Assembly (NCBI RefSeq): GCF_030915385.1
Contig: NZ_CP133268.1
Location: 4,004,001 to 4,068,000, forward strand
Reading direction: 5' to 3'
Length of the DNA stretch: 64,000 nucleotides
Source of the DNA: Neobacillus sp. PS3-12
GTDB lineage: Bacteria > Bacillota > Bacilli > Bacillales > Cytobacillaceae
This document shows positions 1-6,972 of this stretch, in pieces (within the stretch, counting starts at the first letter, position 1; the number at the start of each line of letters is the position of its first letter). The notes under the pieces are model-generated. The model did not search any database. It saw only the letters and a program-made list of their open reading frames with translations, and was not told the origin of the DNA. Position numbers and translations under genes: made by a program.

Positions 1-1
1 A

Positions 2-964
2 TGCTTTATGTTTGGGTACAAATCCTTTGATCCAAAAGATCCGTCGTATAACCCAATTGCTGCAACCTTGATGACCATTGGCGGTGGTACAGCATTTAAG
101 CTGCTGGTTCCAGTTCTTGCTGGTTTCATCGCTCTCAGTATAGCAGACCGTCCAGGCTTTGCACCAGGTATGGTTGGCGGTATGATGGCTGCAAATGCCG
201 GAGCAGGTTTCCTTGGTGGGCTGATTGCCGGTTTCCTTGCTGGGTATATTGTGGTAATGCTTAAAAAGTTATTTGCAAACATGCCGAAGTCTTTAGAGGG
301 AATTAAAAGTATTTTAATTTATCCATTACTGGGAATTATGCTTACTGGCTTTATTATGAATTACGTTGTTGACAATCCAGTTGCTTGGCTAAATACGGAA
401 ATAAGCACTTTGTTAAAAGGTCTCGGATCTACAAACGCTATTTTTCTTGGTATTCTTTTAGGTTTAATGATGGCATTTGATATGGGAGGTCCAGTAAATA
501 AAGCAGCCTATGTATTTGGTACAGGTTTGTTAGCCAGTGGTGTATACGGGCCAATGGCTGCCATCATGGCCGCAGGTATGGTACCGCCTTTAGCTCTTGC
601 CATTGCAACAACGATCTTTAAAAATAAATTCAACCATGAAGATAGAGATGCTGGAAAAGCGTGTTATGTAATGGGGCTGTCATTTATTACCGAAGGTGCT
701 ATTCCATTTGCAGCAGCAGATCCTTTCCGGGTCATTCCGGCAAATATGATTGGTGCTGCTATTACCGGGGCACTAACAATGGCATTTGGAATTGGACTCC
801 GAGCACCGCACGGCGGAATATTTGTTGTACCGCTAGTGCAAGGTGGTGCCCTTAAATATGCTTTAGCAATTTTAATCGGGTCTGTCATATCCGCATTGTT
901 GATCGGATTCCTCAAAAAAACTGTAGAAGTAGAACAAAAACAGGGCACTGAACATGCAGCTTAA
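2..964 (+). CDS. PTS fructose-family EIIC component (5' partial)
   Basis: Membrane permease domain of a fructose-type phosphotransferase system, which carries sugar inward while EIIB phosphorylates it. The reading frame is open to the left edge, so the N-terminus lies outside the window; the first ATG at 8 is internal. Family signatures include VPVLAGFIALSIADRPGFAP early on, FITEGAIPFAAADPFR and APHGGIFVVP. About eight hydrophobic segments remain, and roughly the first 50 residues of a normal EIIC are missing. Whether EIIA/EIIB are fused or separate cannot be seen. It ends before a good terminator and is unrelated to the hydrogenase genes that follow. Substrate specificity within the fructose family is inference. 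Confidence 0.9.
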   Translation, partial: CFMFGYKSFDPKDPSYNPIAATLMTIGGGTAFKLLVPVLAGFIALSIADRPGFAPGMVGGMMAANAGAGFLGGLIAGFLAGYIVVMLKKLFANMPKSLEGIKSILIYPLLGIMLTGFIMNYVVDNPVAWLNTEISTLLKGLGSTNAIFLGILLGLMMAFDMGGPVNKAAYVFGTGLLASGVYGPMAAIMAAGMVPPLALAIATTIFKNKFNHEDRDAGKACYVMGLSFITEGAIPFAAADPFRVIPANMIGAAITGALTMAFGIGLRAPHGGIFVVPLVQGGALKYALAILIGSVISALLIGFLKKTVEVEQKQGTEHAA

Positions 965-987
965 CCATTCAAAATAAAATAAAGATA

Positions 988-1022
988 AAAGCTGGGGTCA
1001 ATATTTGCACCTCAGCTTTTTT
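988..1022 (+). terminator. Rho-independent terminator after EIIC
   Basis: Eleven-base arms, AAAGCTGGGGT and ACCTCAGCTTT, around a 10-nt loop, followed by a T run. It lies 23 nt after the EIIC stop and isolates the hydrogenase locus. Confidence 0.85.
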
Positions 1023-1191
1023 AATGTGGTTTTATGTTGTAGTTTCAAATGCATTTTTTTTCGGCCAACGATGGACTTAATATTTGAATTTTTTGTGGAA
1101 GTTCTGATTAAAGCCTTTAAACTATATCTCCATTAAAACTATAATATAAAATATTGTGAAATGTTGAGCAAATCTAAAAGGAGATCATGAT

Positions 1192-2078
1192 ATGTCGTCA
1201 TACAATTGGTTGGATGCAATTAATGTAACAGAAGAAATGCTAAAACAAACTGACACCCGCTTGCCTGTGATCTGGATCAGCGCATTGGATTGTACAGGGT
1301 GCAAAGAAGCTTTTACCCGTTCATCTGAGCCATCATCCCTGGATACCATTCTTAATTTTATTTCTTTAGAGTACAGTGAACTTCTTTCAACTGCCAGCGG
1401 ATACCAAGCGGAAGAGCATAAAGAAACCATCTTCGAAAAGTATAAGGGTCAATATGTTTTGGTGGTTGAGGGCGGAATCCCGGGAAGTGATGACTTTCTG
1501 ATGATTGCAGGGAAATCTGTCAGAGAAGAAATTATTCATGCGGCAGCACACGCAAAGACCGTTATTGCTGTTGGAAGCTGCTCTGCCTGGGGGGAATTCC
1601 TGGGGCTGGGTTAAACCCAACCAATTCAGTGGACCTAAGAACCGTTGTTCCAGAGGGGATCCCTGTTGCCCTTGTACCAGGATGTCCGCCAATACCAGAA
1701 GTGATCATTGGGACATTGCTGCACGTTCACTTTCATGACGAATTGCCAGAACTGGATAAAAAGCTTCGCCCTAAAATGTTTTATCAAATGACTGTACATA
1801 TGACCTGCCACAGAAAACCATTTTTTGATCAAAAACTGTATGCAGAGTCTTATGATGATGAAAATGCCAAAAAAGGCTACTGCTTGTTTAAATTGGGCTG
1901 CAAAGGTCCTACAGCCTTTAATTCCTGTGAAACATTGGGGATTGACCGCTGTATCGCTGCCGGATTTTGCTGTATTGCCTGTTCAGAAAAAGGCGTTTGG
2001 GATAAAGGATTTCTCCCTAAAAAGAAACCTGCAAGGGTTAAACCAGAACAGAAGCAGCCTGTGGTTGTAAGAAGATAA
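1192..2078 (+). pseudogene. hyaA: [NiFe] hydrogenase small subunit, frameshifted
   Basis: Electron-transfer subunit of a group 1-like [NiFe] hydrogenase, carrying three Fe-S clusters. The 5' frame (1192-1614) has the DCTGC motif and GSCSAWG; it then runs into a stop. The rest (PGCPP, TCHRK, GCKGPTAFNSC, CCIAC) continues in another frame to 2078. Adding one G to the G6 run at 1589-1594 restores GSCSAWGGIPG and a continuous protein of about 295 residues, normal for the family. No twin-arginine signal peptide is visible, so a cytoplasmic location is likely. An AAAAGGAG site precedes ATG 1192. As written the protein would lose its medial and distal cluster ligands. The indel is in a homopolymer, so sequencing error is possible. 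Confidence 0.9.
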
Positions 2079-2173
2079 GCCATCTCATAGTGCTAGAGCA
2101 ACTGCCAAAATCGCCGTTTGAGCAACTGGATAAGGAATACAAGAAATGAAAGACGATAAAAGAGGTGGAAATA

Positions 2174-3898
2174 ATGAGTGAAAGGATTGTTGTCGATCCA
2201 ATAACAAGGATCGAAGGACATCTTCGAGTAGAAGTAGATATTGATGAAAATGGAGTTATTAATGATGCATTTAGTTCCGGCACAGCCGTAAGAGGGCTGG
2301 AATTAATTGTTCGCGACCGTGACCCTCGTGAAGTTTGGGCATATGTGCAACGGATTTGCGGTGTGTGCACGACTGTCCATGCCCTTGCATCCATTCGCTC
2401 TGTTGAAGATGCGTTACAGATCAAAATTCCTAGAAATGCGCATTTAATCCGTGACATTATGAATGAAGCTTTATTTGTTCACGACCATGTTGTTCATTTC
2501 TATCATTTACATGCATTGGATTGGGTGGATGTAGTTAATTCCTTAAAAGCCGACCCAGCTGAAACATCGAGAATTGCCCAATCGATTTCAAACTGGCCTA
2601 AATCATCTGTCGGTTATTTCACTGACGTGCAAAACAAAATTAAAAAGCTCGTTGATTCCGGCCAGCTTGGAATTTTTGCAAATGGCTACTGGGGCCATAA
2701 AGCATATAAACTTCCTCCGGAAATCAATCTCCTTGCAGTTGCCCATTATCTGGAGGCATTAGATTGGCAAAAGGAAATAGTAAAAATTCATACGATCTTT
2801 GGCGGTAAAAACCCGCATCCCAATTATGTGGTGGGGGGAATGGCAACACCGCTGAATATTGATGGAGAAAACGGTGTGAATGCAGAGCGGTTATATCAGG
2901 TTTCTGATTTGATTGATCAAGCAAATGAGTTCGTTAACCAAGTATACATTCCGGATTTGCTGGCCATTGGTTCTTTTTATAAAGATTGGACATATGGCGG
3001 TGGCTTAAATAACTATTTGTGCTACGGCGATTTTTCAACAACCGATATTTATGATACGAAAAACTATCGGATGCCCCGCGGCATTATCTTAAATGGCAAT
3101 CTAAATGAAATTCATGATATTGATTTAAAAGATCCCGAACAAATTCAGGAATTTATTGATCGCTCCTGGTACACATATGATGGTAAAAAGTTTGAGGGAG
3201 ACGGAAAACATCCATTTTACGGTGAAACTGAATTCAATTATACTGGTCCGAAAGCTCCATATAAAACATTGGATACAGACAAGGAATACAGTTGGATCAA
3301 AGCACCACGCTGGCGGGAACAGCCGATGGAGACGGGGCCGTTAGCACGATTGATGGTTGGCTATGCTGCTGGAAAACAGGAAATTGTCGATATCGTGGAT
3401 GACACGTTGAAAAGACTTGCCCTGCCGTTATCAGCACTGCAATCTGCAATCGGTCGGACAATTGCGCGCGGCCTTGAAACCGTGTTAATTACCGACTGGA
3501 TGAGAAAGGACATGGATGAACTCTTCAAAAATATTAAGCTTGGTGATCAAGGAACGCTAAATCAGACGAATTGGGATCCTGAAAACTGGCCGAGTAAGGC
3601 TCAAGGTGTCGGCTGGATGGAAGCGCCGCGTGGGGCACTAGGTCATTGGATTGATATAGAAGACGGTAAAACGAAAAATTATCAAGCTGTCGTTCCTTCA
3701 ACATGGAATGCTTCGCCAAGGGATTATCAAAAGAAATTGGGTGCGTATGAAGCAGCATTGAAAGGTACGAAGCTGTTAAATAAAGAACAGCCATTGGAAA
3801 TCATGAGGATTATTCACTCCTTTGATCCATGTTTAGCTTGTGCCGTACACTTAACAGATTTAGAGACAAAAAATTCAACTGAAATCCGTTTGGGATAA
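2174..3898 (+). CDS. hyaB: [NiFe] hydrogenase large subunit
   Basis: Catalytic subunit that binds the NiFe(CN)2CO centre and oxidises or evolves H2. About 574 residues. The N-terminal ligand motif is RICGVCTTVHALAS and the C-terminal one DPCLACAVH; the 15 residues after that His form the tail normally removed by the maturation protease encoded next. Start chosen at ATG 2174 with AGAGGTGG upstream, rather than the GTG at 2165. It lies 95 nt after the small subunit. Sequence resembles group 1 (HyaB-like) enzymes; the subgroup cannot be fixed by eye. No cytochrome b subunit gene follows, which is unusual for membrane-bound group 1 enzymes. Confidence 0.95.
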   Translation: MSERIVVDPITRIEGHLRVEVDIDENGVINDAFSSGTAVRGLELIVRDRDPREVWAYVQRICGVCTTVHALASIRSVEDALQIKIPRNAHLIRDIMNEALFVHDHVVHFYHLHALDWVDVVNSLKADPAETSRIAQSISNWPKSSVGYFTDVQNKIKKLVDSGQLGIFANGYWGHKAYKLPPEINLLAVAHYLEALDWQKEIVKIHTIFGGKNPHPNYVVGGMATPLNIDGENGVNAERLYQVSDLIDQANEFVNQVYIPDLLAIGSFYKDWTYGGGLNNYLCYGDFSTTDIYDTKNYRMPRGIILNGNLNEIHDIDLKDPEQIQEFIDRSWYTYDGKKFEGDGKHPFYGETEFNYTGPKAPYKTLDTDKEYSWIKAPRWREQPMETGPLARLMVGYAAGKQEIVDIVDDTLKRLALPLSALQSAIGRTIARGLETVLITDWMRKDMDELFKNIKLGDQGTLNQTNWDPENWPSKAQGVGWMEAPRGALGHWIDIEDGKTKNYQAVVPSTWNASPRDYQKKLGAYEAALKGTKLLNKEQPLEIMRIIHSFDPCLACAVHLTDLETKNSTEIRLG

Positions 3899-3910
3899 GC
3901 TGGTGGAAAA

Positions 3911-4384
3911 ATGAATAGGAAAATTACCATATTAGGAATTGGCAACACCCTCTTTACAGATGAGGGTGTTGGCATTCACCTTTTGCCAATTTTAGAGGAA
4001 AAATTCAAAAATGATGAGGATATCGAAATCATTGAAGGTTTAACAGATGGAATGAAGCTCTTGGGTCCGGTCGAGGATGCGGAAAATTTAATCATCATTG
4101 ATGCTATCAATGCCGGAAAAGACCCAGGTACGATCATCTCGTTAAAGGGAGACGAAATTCCTGCTTACTTTGGAGTGAAAATGTCTATACATCAGATGGG
4201 ATTTCAGGAAGTTTTGTTGGCAGCAAAGCTGCGGGAACGCTATCCAAAACGAATTGCAATGTTCGGCTTGCAGCCTTCTTCCCTTGAACTGGGCCTTGAA
4301 CTTACAGAAACAATATCTGAAAAATTGTCGAAGCTTGCAGCAGCCGTTATCAATCAAGTCAAGGATTGGAGAAGTACAGACTGA
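3911..4384 (+). CDS. hyaD: Hydrogenase maturation endopeptidase (HyaD/HycI family)
   Basis: Nickel-dependent protease that removes the C-terminal tail of the large subunit once the NiFe centre is loaded. 157 residues, the usual size. It begins with the family pattern LGIGNTLFTDEGVG, containing the conserved Glu (in DEG), and has MSIHQMGFQEVL and MFGLQPSSLELG, with the expected acidic and His metal ligands (IIDAINAGKDPG, HQMG). Starts 12 nt after the large subunit, so cotranscribed and specific to it. A terminator-like hairpin follows directly, separating structural from hyp genes. Confidence 0.93.
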   Translation: MNRKITILGIGNTLFTDEGVGIHLLPILEEKFKNDEDIEIIEGLTDGMKLLGPVEDAENLIIIDAINAGKDPGTIISLKGDEIPAYFGVKMSIHQMGFQEVLLAAKLRERYPKRIAMFGLQPSSLELGLELTETISEKLSKLAAAVINQVKDWRSTD

Positions 4385-4387
4385 TTG

Positions 4388-4411
4388 AAAAACAATCTGG
4401 CAATTGTTTTT
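4388..4411 (+). terminator. Terminator/attenuator between hyaD and hypA
   Basis: Inverted repeat AAAAACAAT / ATTGTTTTT with a 6-nt loop, then more T. Four bases after the protease stop codon. It could end or attenuate the structural-gene transcript before hypA. Confidence 0.7.
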
Positions 4412-4493
4412 TTATTGTCACAACACTATAACGAACTGGGAAATGTTTTAAATTATAATGGTTTTTGAAGGAACAAAAAGCCAGGTGATATTT

Positions 4494-4868
4494 ATGCATG
4501 AAATGTCCTTAATGGGAGATATCCTCCAGCTTGTCCAAGAGGATGCTGCCCAACACGGAATAGATAAAATTAAAAAAGTTGAACTCATTGTCGGTGAGAT
4601 CTCTAACGCATTGCCTGATGCCCTCCAAATGGCATTTGCCATTTTTCGTGAGCAAAATTTGCATTTTTTTTCGGATGATGCACAATTAATCATTCATATC
4701 GAACAGGCAAAAGCGGAATGTGTGATTTGCGGGACAGAATACCACCCTACACAAAAAATTGCTTTATGCCCGAATTGCCAAATTCCTTCAGGAAGGATTT
4801 TGGCAGGGGAAACATTTCAGGTTTTATCCTATGAAGGGAGTAATCAACCGTCAACAACTCATGACTGA
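4494..4868 (+). CDS. hypA: Hydrogenase nickel-insertion protein HypA
   Basis: Zinc-containing nickel chaperone that works with HypB to load Ni into the hydrogenase large subunit. It starts MHEMSLMGDIL, where His2 is the family's Ni ligand, and has the zinc pairs CVIC and CPNC. Start chosen at ATG 4494 because HypA proteins begin MHE; the frame is open 36 nt further up. About 124 residues. The last codons (PSTTHD) and stop lie inside the right end of the TnpB element at 4847-6312. The likely original end was a TGA overlapping the hypB ATG, so the tail is altered but the functional domains are intact. Confidence 0.93.
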   Translation: MHEMSLMGDILQLVQEDAAQHGIDKIKKVELIVGEISNALPDALQMAFAIFREQNLHFFSDDAQLIIHIEQAKAECVICGTEYHPTQKIALCPNCQIPSGRILAGETFQVLSYEGSNQPSTTHD

Positions 4869-5040
4869 AGTCACGAGCTTGTCTCTGCCTACTTCGTAGG
4901 CAGTGCTTGCGCTTCACACCAGCCTTTTAGACTTATTCCGAACCAGTAGTACAAACGCACTTATTGGTGCTCCTACCTTAGTATGTTGGAATATAAGGAC
5001 GGTTGACTTCGCCCCTACCACAAGAGTCATACTCCTATGG
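4847..5040 (-). ncRNA. Putative omega RNA (reRNA) at the element right end
   Basis: TnpB nucleases use a guide RNA transcribed from the right end of their element, running past the tnpB stop into flanking DNA. This stretch follows tnpB on the minus strand and contains a perfect CTGCCTAC/GTAGGCAG hairpin (near 4887-4905) and the end hairpin at 4858-4878. The guide would be the first bases beyond the element, in the 3' end of hypA. Location follows from family knowledge plus hairpins; the exact ends are not known. Confidence 0.6.
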
Positions 5041-6148
5041 TAACTGTACCGATGTACTCAATTCCTTTGCGGTACAGATTCATTGCACCAATTCGGTCAT
5101 CATTAGACCGATAGTGACAGTTCTGACATTCAAAGGTGTGCATCTTTTTGTTTCGGTTCACTTTTTCAATGTGTCCACACTTTGGACAGGTTTGAGAGGT
5201 GTATTTAGGGTCTACTATAATCACGCGCTGTCCATTTAGTCGAGCTTTATATTCTAATATCTGGCGAAATTGGTAAAAGGCCCAAGAAACGGAAATATAA
5301 CGATGGCGAACACGAATTCTTTCTGTTGCTGAACGGATACCGCTTAAATCTTCTAAAACAAACACTGTGCCTTTCGGGTACTTGTCAACGAGTGCCTTTG
5401 TGACTTGATGGTTTATATCTGTCACATAACGGTTTTCTCTTGAGCCTATTTGTTTTAGCTTTTTGCGGGAAGAAGATGTTTGTTTCATTTGAAGTTGTTT
5501 GCGAAGAGCTTTGTATTGACCTCGTTTATGTTTTACGGTACGTCCTTTGTAAAAGAAAGTTTCATGTTGACTGTCGTATGCCGTGGCGAGAAAGTTAATT
5601 CCCAAGTCCACACCAACAATATTATTTACATGTACAAACTCTAATGCGGGAAATTCTTTTGTCATTGGAATGTGCAAGAACCATTTTTTGTGTTTGTGAA
5701 CAAGTTTGGCTGTTCCGAATTTCCAAGTGCCATCAAAATATTGTTTCATTCCCTGTTTTTCAAAGCGAAGTTTTAATCTTCCATTTAGGGTATTAACGGA
5801 AAAACAATTATCTGTTAGTGAATAATCCCTATTCCAGACTAAATCATACTCTGGAAGTTTAAAGGTGATTAAACTCCATTCATGCCCATTAGACTTAGCA
5901 GACTTGTAGCGAGCGATAACAGTTTTCATTACAGACTGTGCCATTTGGGATTTTAGACCGAATTGTTCTCGCAAATTTCTATAATATAAGTCAATGAGTC
6001 TGCCTTGGTTTAAAATTTTGGTTTCATATACCCAAATTGATAGCCAATTACATGCTTGACGATAGGAGTGTGCTGTCACAATCAAGTTATCTTGCTCTGT
6101 ATCTGAAACGTAAATTTGGATTTTTGCAGTAATAGTAGACACATGCAT
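5027..6148 (-). CDS. tnpB: RNA-guided endonuclease TnpB (IS200/IS605 family)
   Basis: RuvC-type nuclease that cuts DNA matching its omega RNA guide next to a short motif, helping the element persist. 373 residues, full-length. RuvC motifs are VGVDLGINFLA (Asp), FVLEDLSG (Glu) and SNDDRIGAMNL (Asp), with a four-Cys zinc finger (CPKCGHIEK, then CQNC) between the last two. All catalytic acids are present, so it looks active. No tnpA partner lies in the element, so movement would need a transposase from elsewhere. It is transcribed against the hydrogenase operon. Confidence 0.95.
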   Translation of the reverse strand: MHVSTITAKIQIYVSDTEQDNLIVTAHSYRQACNWLSIWVYETKILNQGRLIDLYYRNLREQFGLKSQMAQSVMKTVIARYKSAKSNGHEWSLITFKLPEYDLVWNRDYSLTDNCFSVNTLNGRLKLRFEKQGMKQYFDGTWKFGTAKLVHKHKKWFLHIPMTKEFPALEFVHVNNIVGVDLGINFLATAYDSQHETFFYKGRTVKHKRGQYKALRKQLQMKQTSSSRKKLKQIGSRENRYVTDINHQVTKALVDKYPKGTVFVLEDLSGIRSATERIRVRHRYISVSWAFYQFRQILEYKARLNGQRVIIVDPKYTSQTCPKCGHIEKVNRNKKMHTFECQNCHYRSNDDRIGAMNLYRKGIEYIGTVTIGV

Positions 6149-6208
6149 TCACCTCTTTTCACTAATTATAGTTTATTACATTATTAGTAAAATTGGAAAT
6201 ATACAAAA

Positions 6209-6222
6209 AAGGAGGGAGCATG
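6209..6222 (+). promoter_or_regulatory. Element-borne ribosome binding site for hypB
   Basis: AAGGAGG, 4 nt before ATG 6220, lies inside the TnpB element and is in frame with hypB. It appears to replace the native hypB translation start lost at the insertion. Confidence 0.75.
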
Positions 6223-6972
6223 GAGATAACGGCTTTCGAGCTGCCAATGGCAGCCCTCATGCCGAGCGCATTTCCTCACACGACTGAAGTCGCGTGTCTC
6301 CATGCGCAGTTGATGAAAGTAACGTTAAGAACAGATGTATTAACAAACAATAATATAGCAGCAGATTTTAACAGGAAGCTTTTCGAGAGTACAAAAACCC
6401 TTGTGATTAACCTGATGAGCTCACCAGGCGCAGGAAAAACAACGCTGCTCGAAGAAACGGTCAAGGAATTGTCCGGGAAATATCGGATTGCCGTGATTGA
6501 AGGGGACCTGGCGACGGAAAGAGATGCTGACAGAATTCGGGCGATGGGGGCAAAAGCTGTTCAAATTAACACCCATGGAGGCTGTCACTTAGATGCGCGA
6601 ATGATCGCTGCTTGTTTGGGAGAATTTGACCTGGATGAAGTAGATTTGCTCTTCATCGAAAATGTAGGCAACCTAGTGTGTCCTTCTGGCTATGATTTAG
6701 GACAGCATCATAAAGTTGCTGTTCTGAGTGTACCGGAAGGGAATGATAAAATTCCAAAATATCCCCAAATGTTTATGCGCACGGAGTTGGTACTTTTAAA
6801 TAAAATTGATTTGCTCCCATACCTTGATTTTAGTGTGGAAGAGGCGCAAAAGGATCTATCGGAAATCAACCCGCAGTCTAAAGTTATACCGCTTTCCGCT
6901 AGAACCTATGAGGGTCTCACGGAATGGTTTTCCTGGATCGAAGGGGCTTATCAACAATGTGTACAGCAGTAA
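6220..6972 (+). CDS. hypB: Hydrogenase nickel GTPase HypB with element-derived N-terminus
   Basis: GTPase that drives nickel release into the hydrogenase precursor with HypA. The Walker A motif is SSPGAGKTTL; IEGDLATERDADRI, INTHGGCHLD (metal-site Cys/His), ENVGNLVCP and LNKIDLLP follow. Family members of this type start MKVTLRTDVL, which corresponds to ATG 6313, the first base after the inferred element boundary. Upstream of it the frame stays open into the element to an ATG at 6220 with an excellent ribosome site, adding 31 residues that look non-homologous. I chose 6220 because no ribosome site is seen close to 6313. The 3' end overlaps hypF by 16 nt. Confidence 0.9.
   Translation: MEITAFELPMAALMPSAFPHTTEVACLHAQLMKVTLRTDVLTNNNIAADFNRKLFESTKTLVINLMSSPGAGKTTLLEETVKELSGKYRIAVIEGDLATERDADRIRAMGAKAVQINTHGGCHLDARMIAACLGEFDLDEVDLLFIENVGNLVCPSGYDLGQHHKVAVLSVPEGNDKIPKYPQMFMRTELVLLNKIDLLPYLDFSVEEAQKDLSEINPQSKVIPLSARTYEGLTEWFSWIEGAYQQCVQQ

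Larger units (their letters stand above)
4847..6312 (-). mobile_element. IS200/IS605-type (IS1341-like) element carrying only tnpB
   Basis: About 1.47 kb inserted between hypA and hypB. Similar small hairpins lie near both ends: TGACTGAAGTCA near 4862 and CGACTGAAGTCG near 6280. No terminal inverted repeats, target duplication or tnpA is seen, as expected for a non-autonomous IS605-family element. Boundaries are inferred: joining 4846 to 6313 recreates a plausible hypA-hypB junction with a ribosome site (GGGAG) 6 nt before ATG and an ATGA stop/start overlap. On the element strand the flank next to the left end reads TTCAT, like known IS605-family target motifs. Ends are uncertain by a few bases. 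Confidence 0.85.

Noticed and set aside
1155-1185. FNR-type site upstream of the hydrogenase operon (TGTGAAATGTTGAGCA)
   Set aside because: Only the left half matches TGTGA; the right half is too far from TCACA to claim an anaerobic regulator site.
1589-1614. Programmed frameshifting in the hydrogenase small subunit
   Set aside because: The G run lies inside a cluster-ligand motif and no stimulatory structure or Shine-Dalgarno-like element was seen; a homopolymer indel or sequencing error explains it.
5027-6148. Full autonomous IS605 transposon
   Set aside because: Only TnpB is encoded; there is no TnpA (Y1 transposase) frame on either strand within the element.
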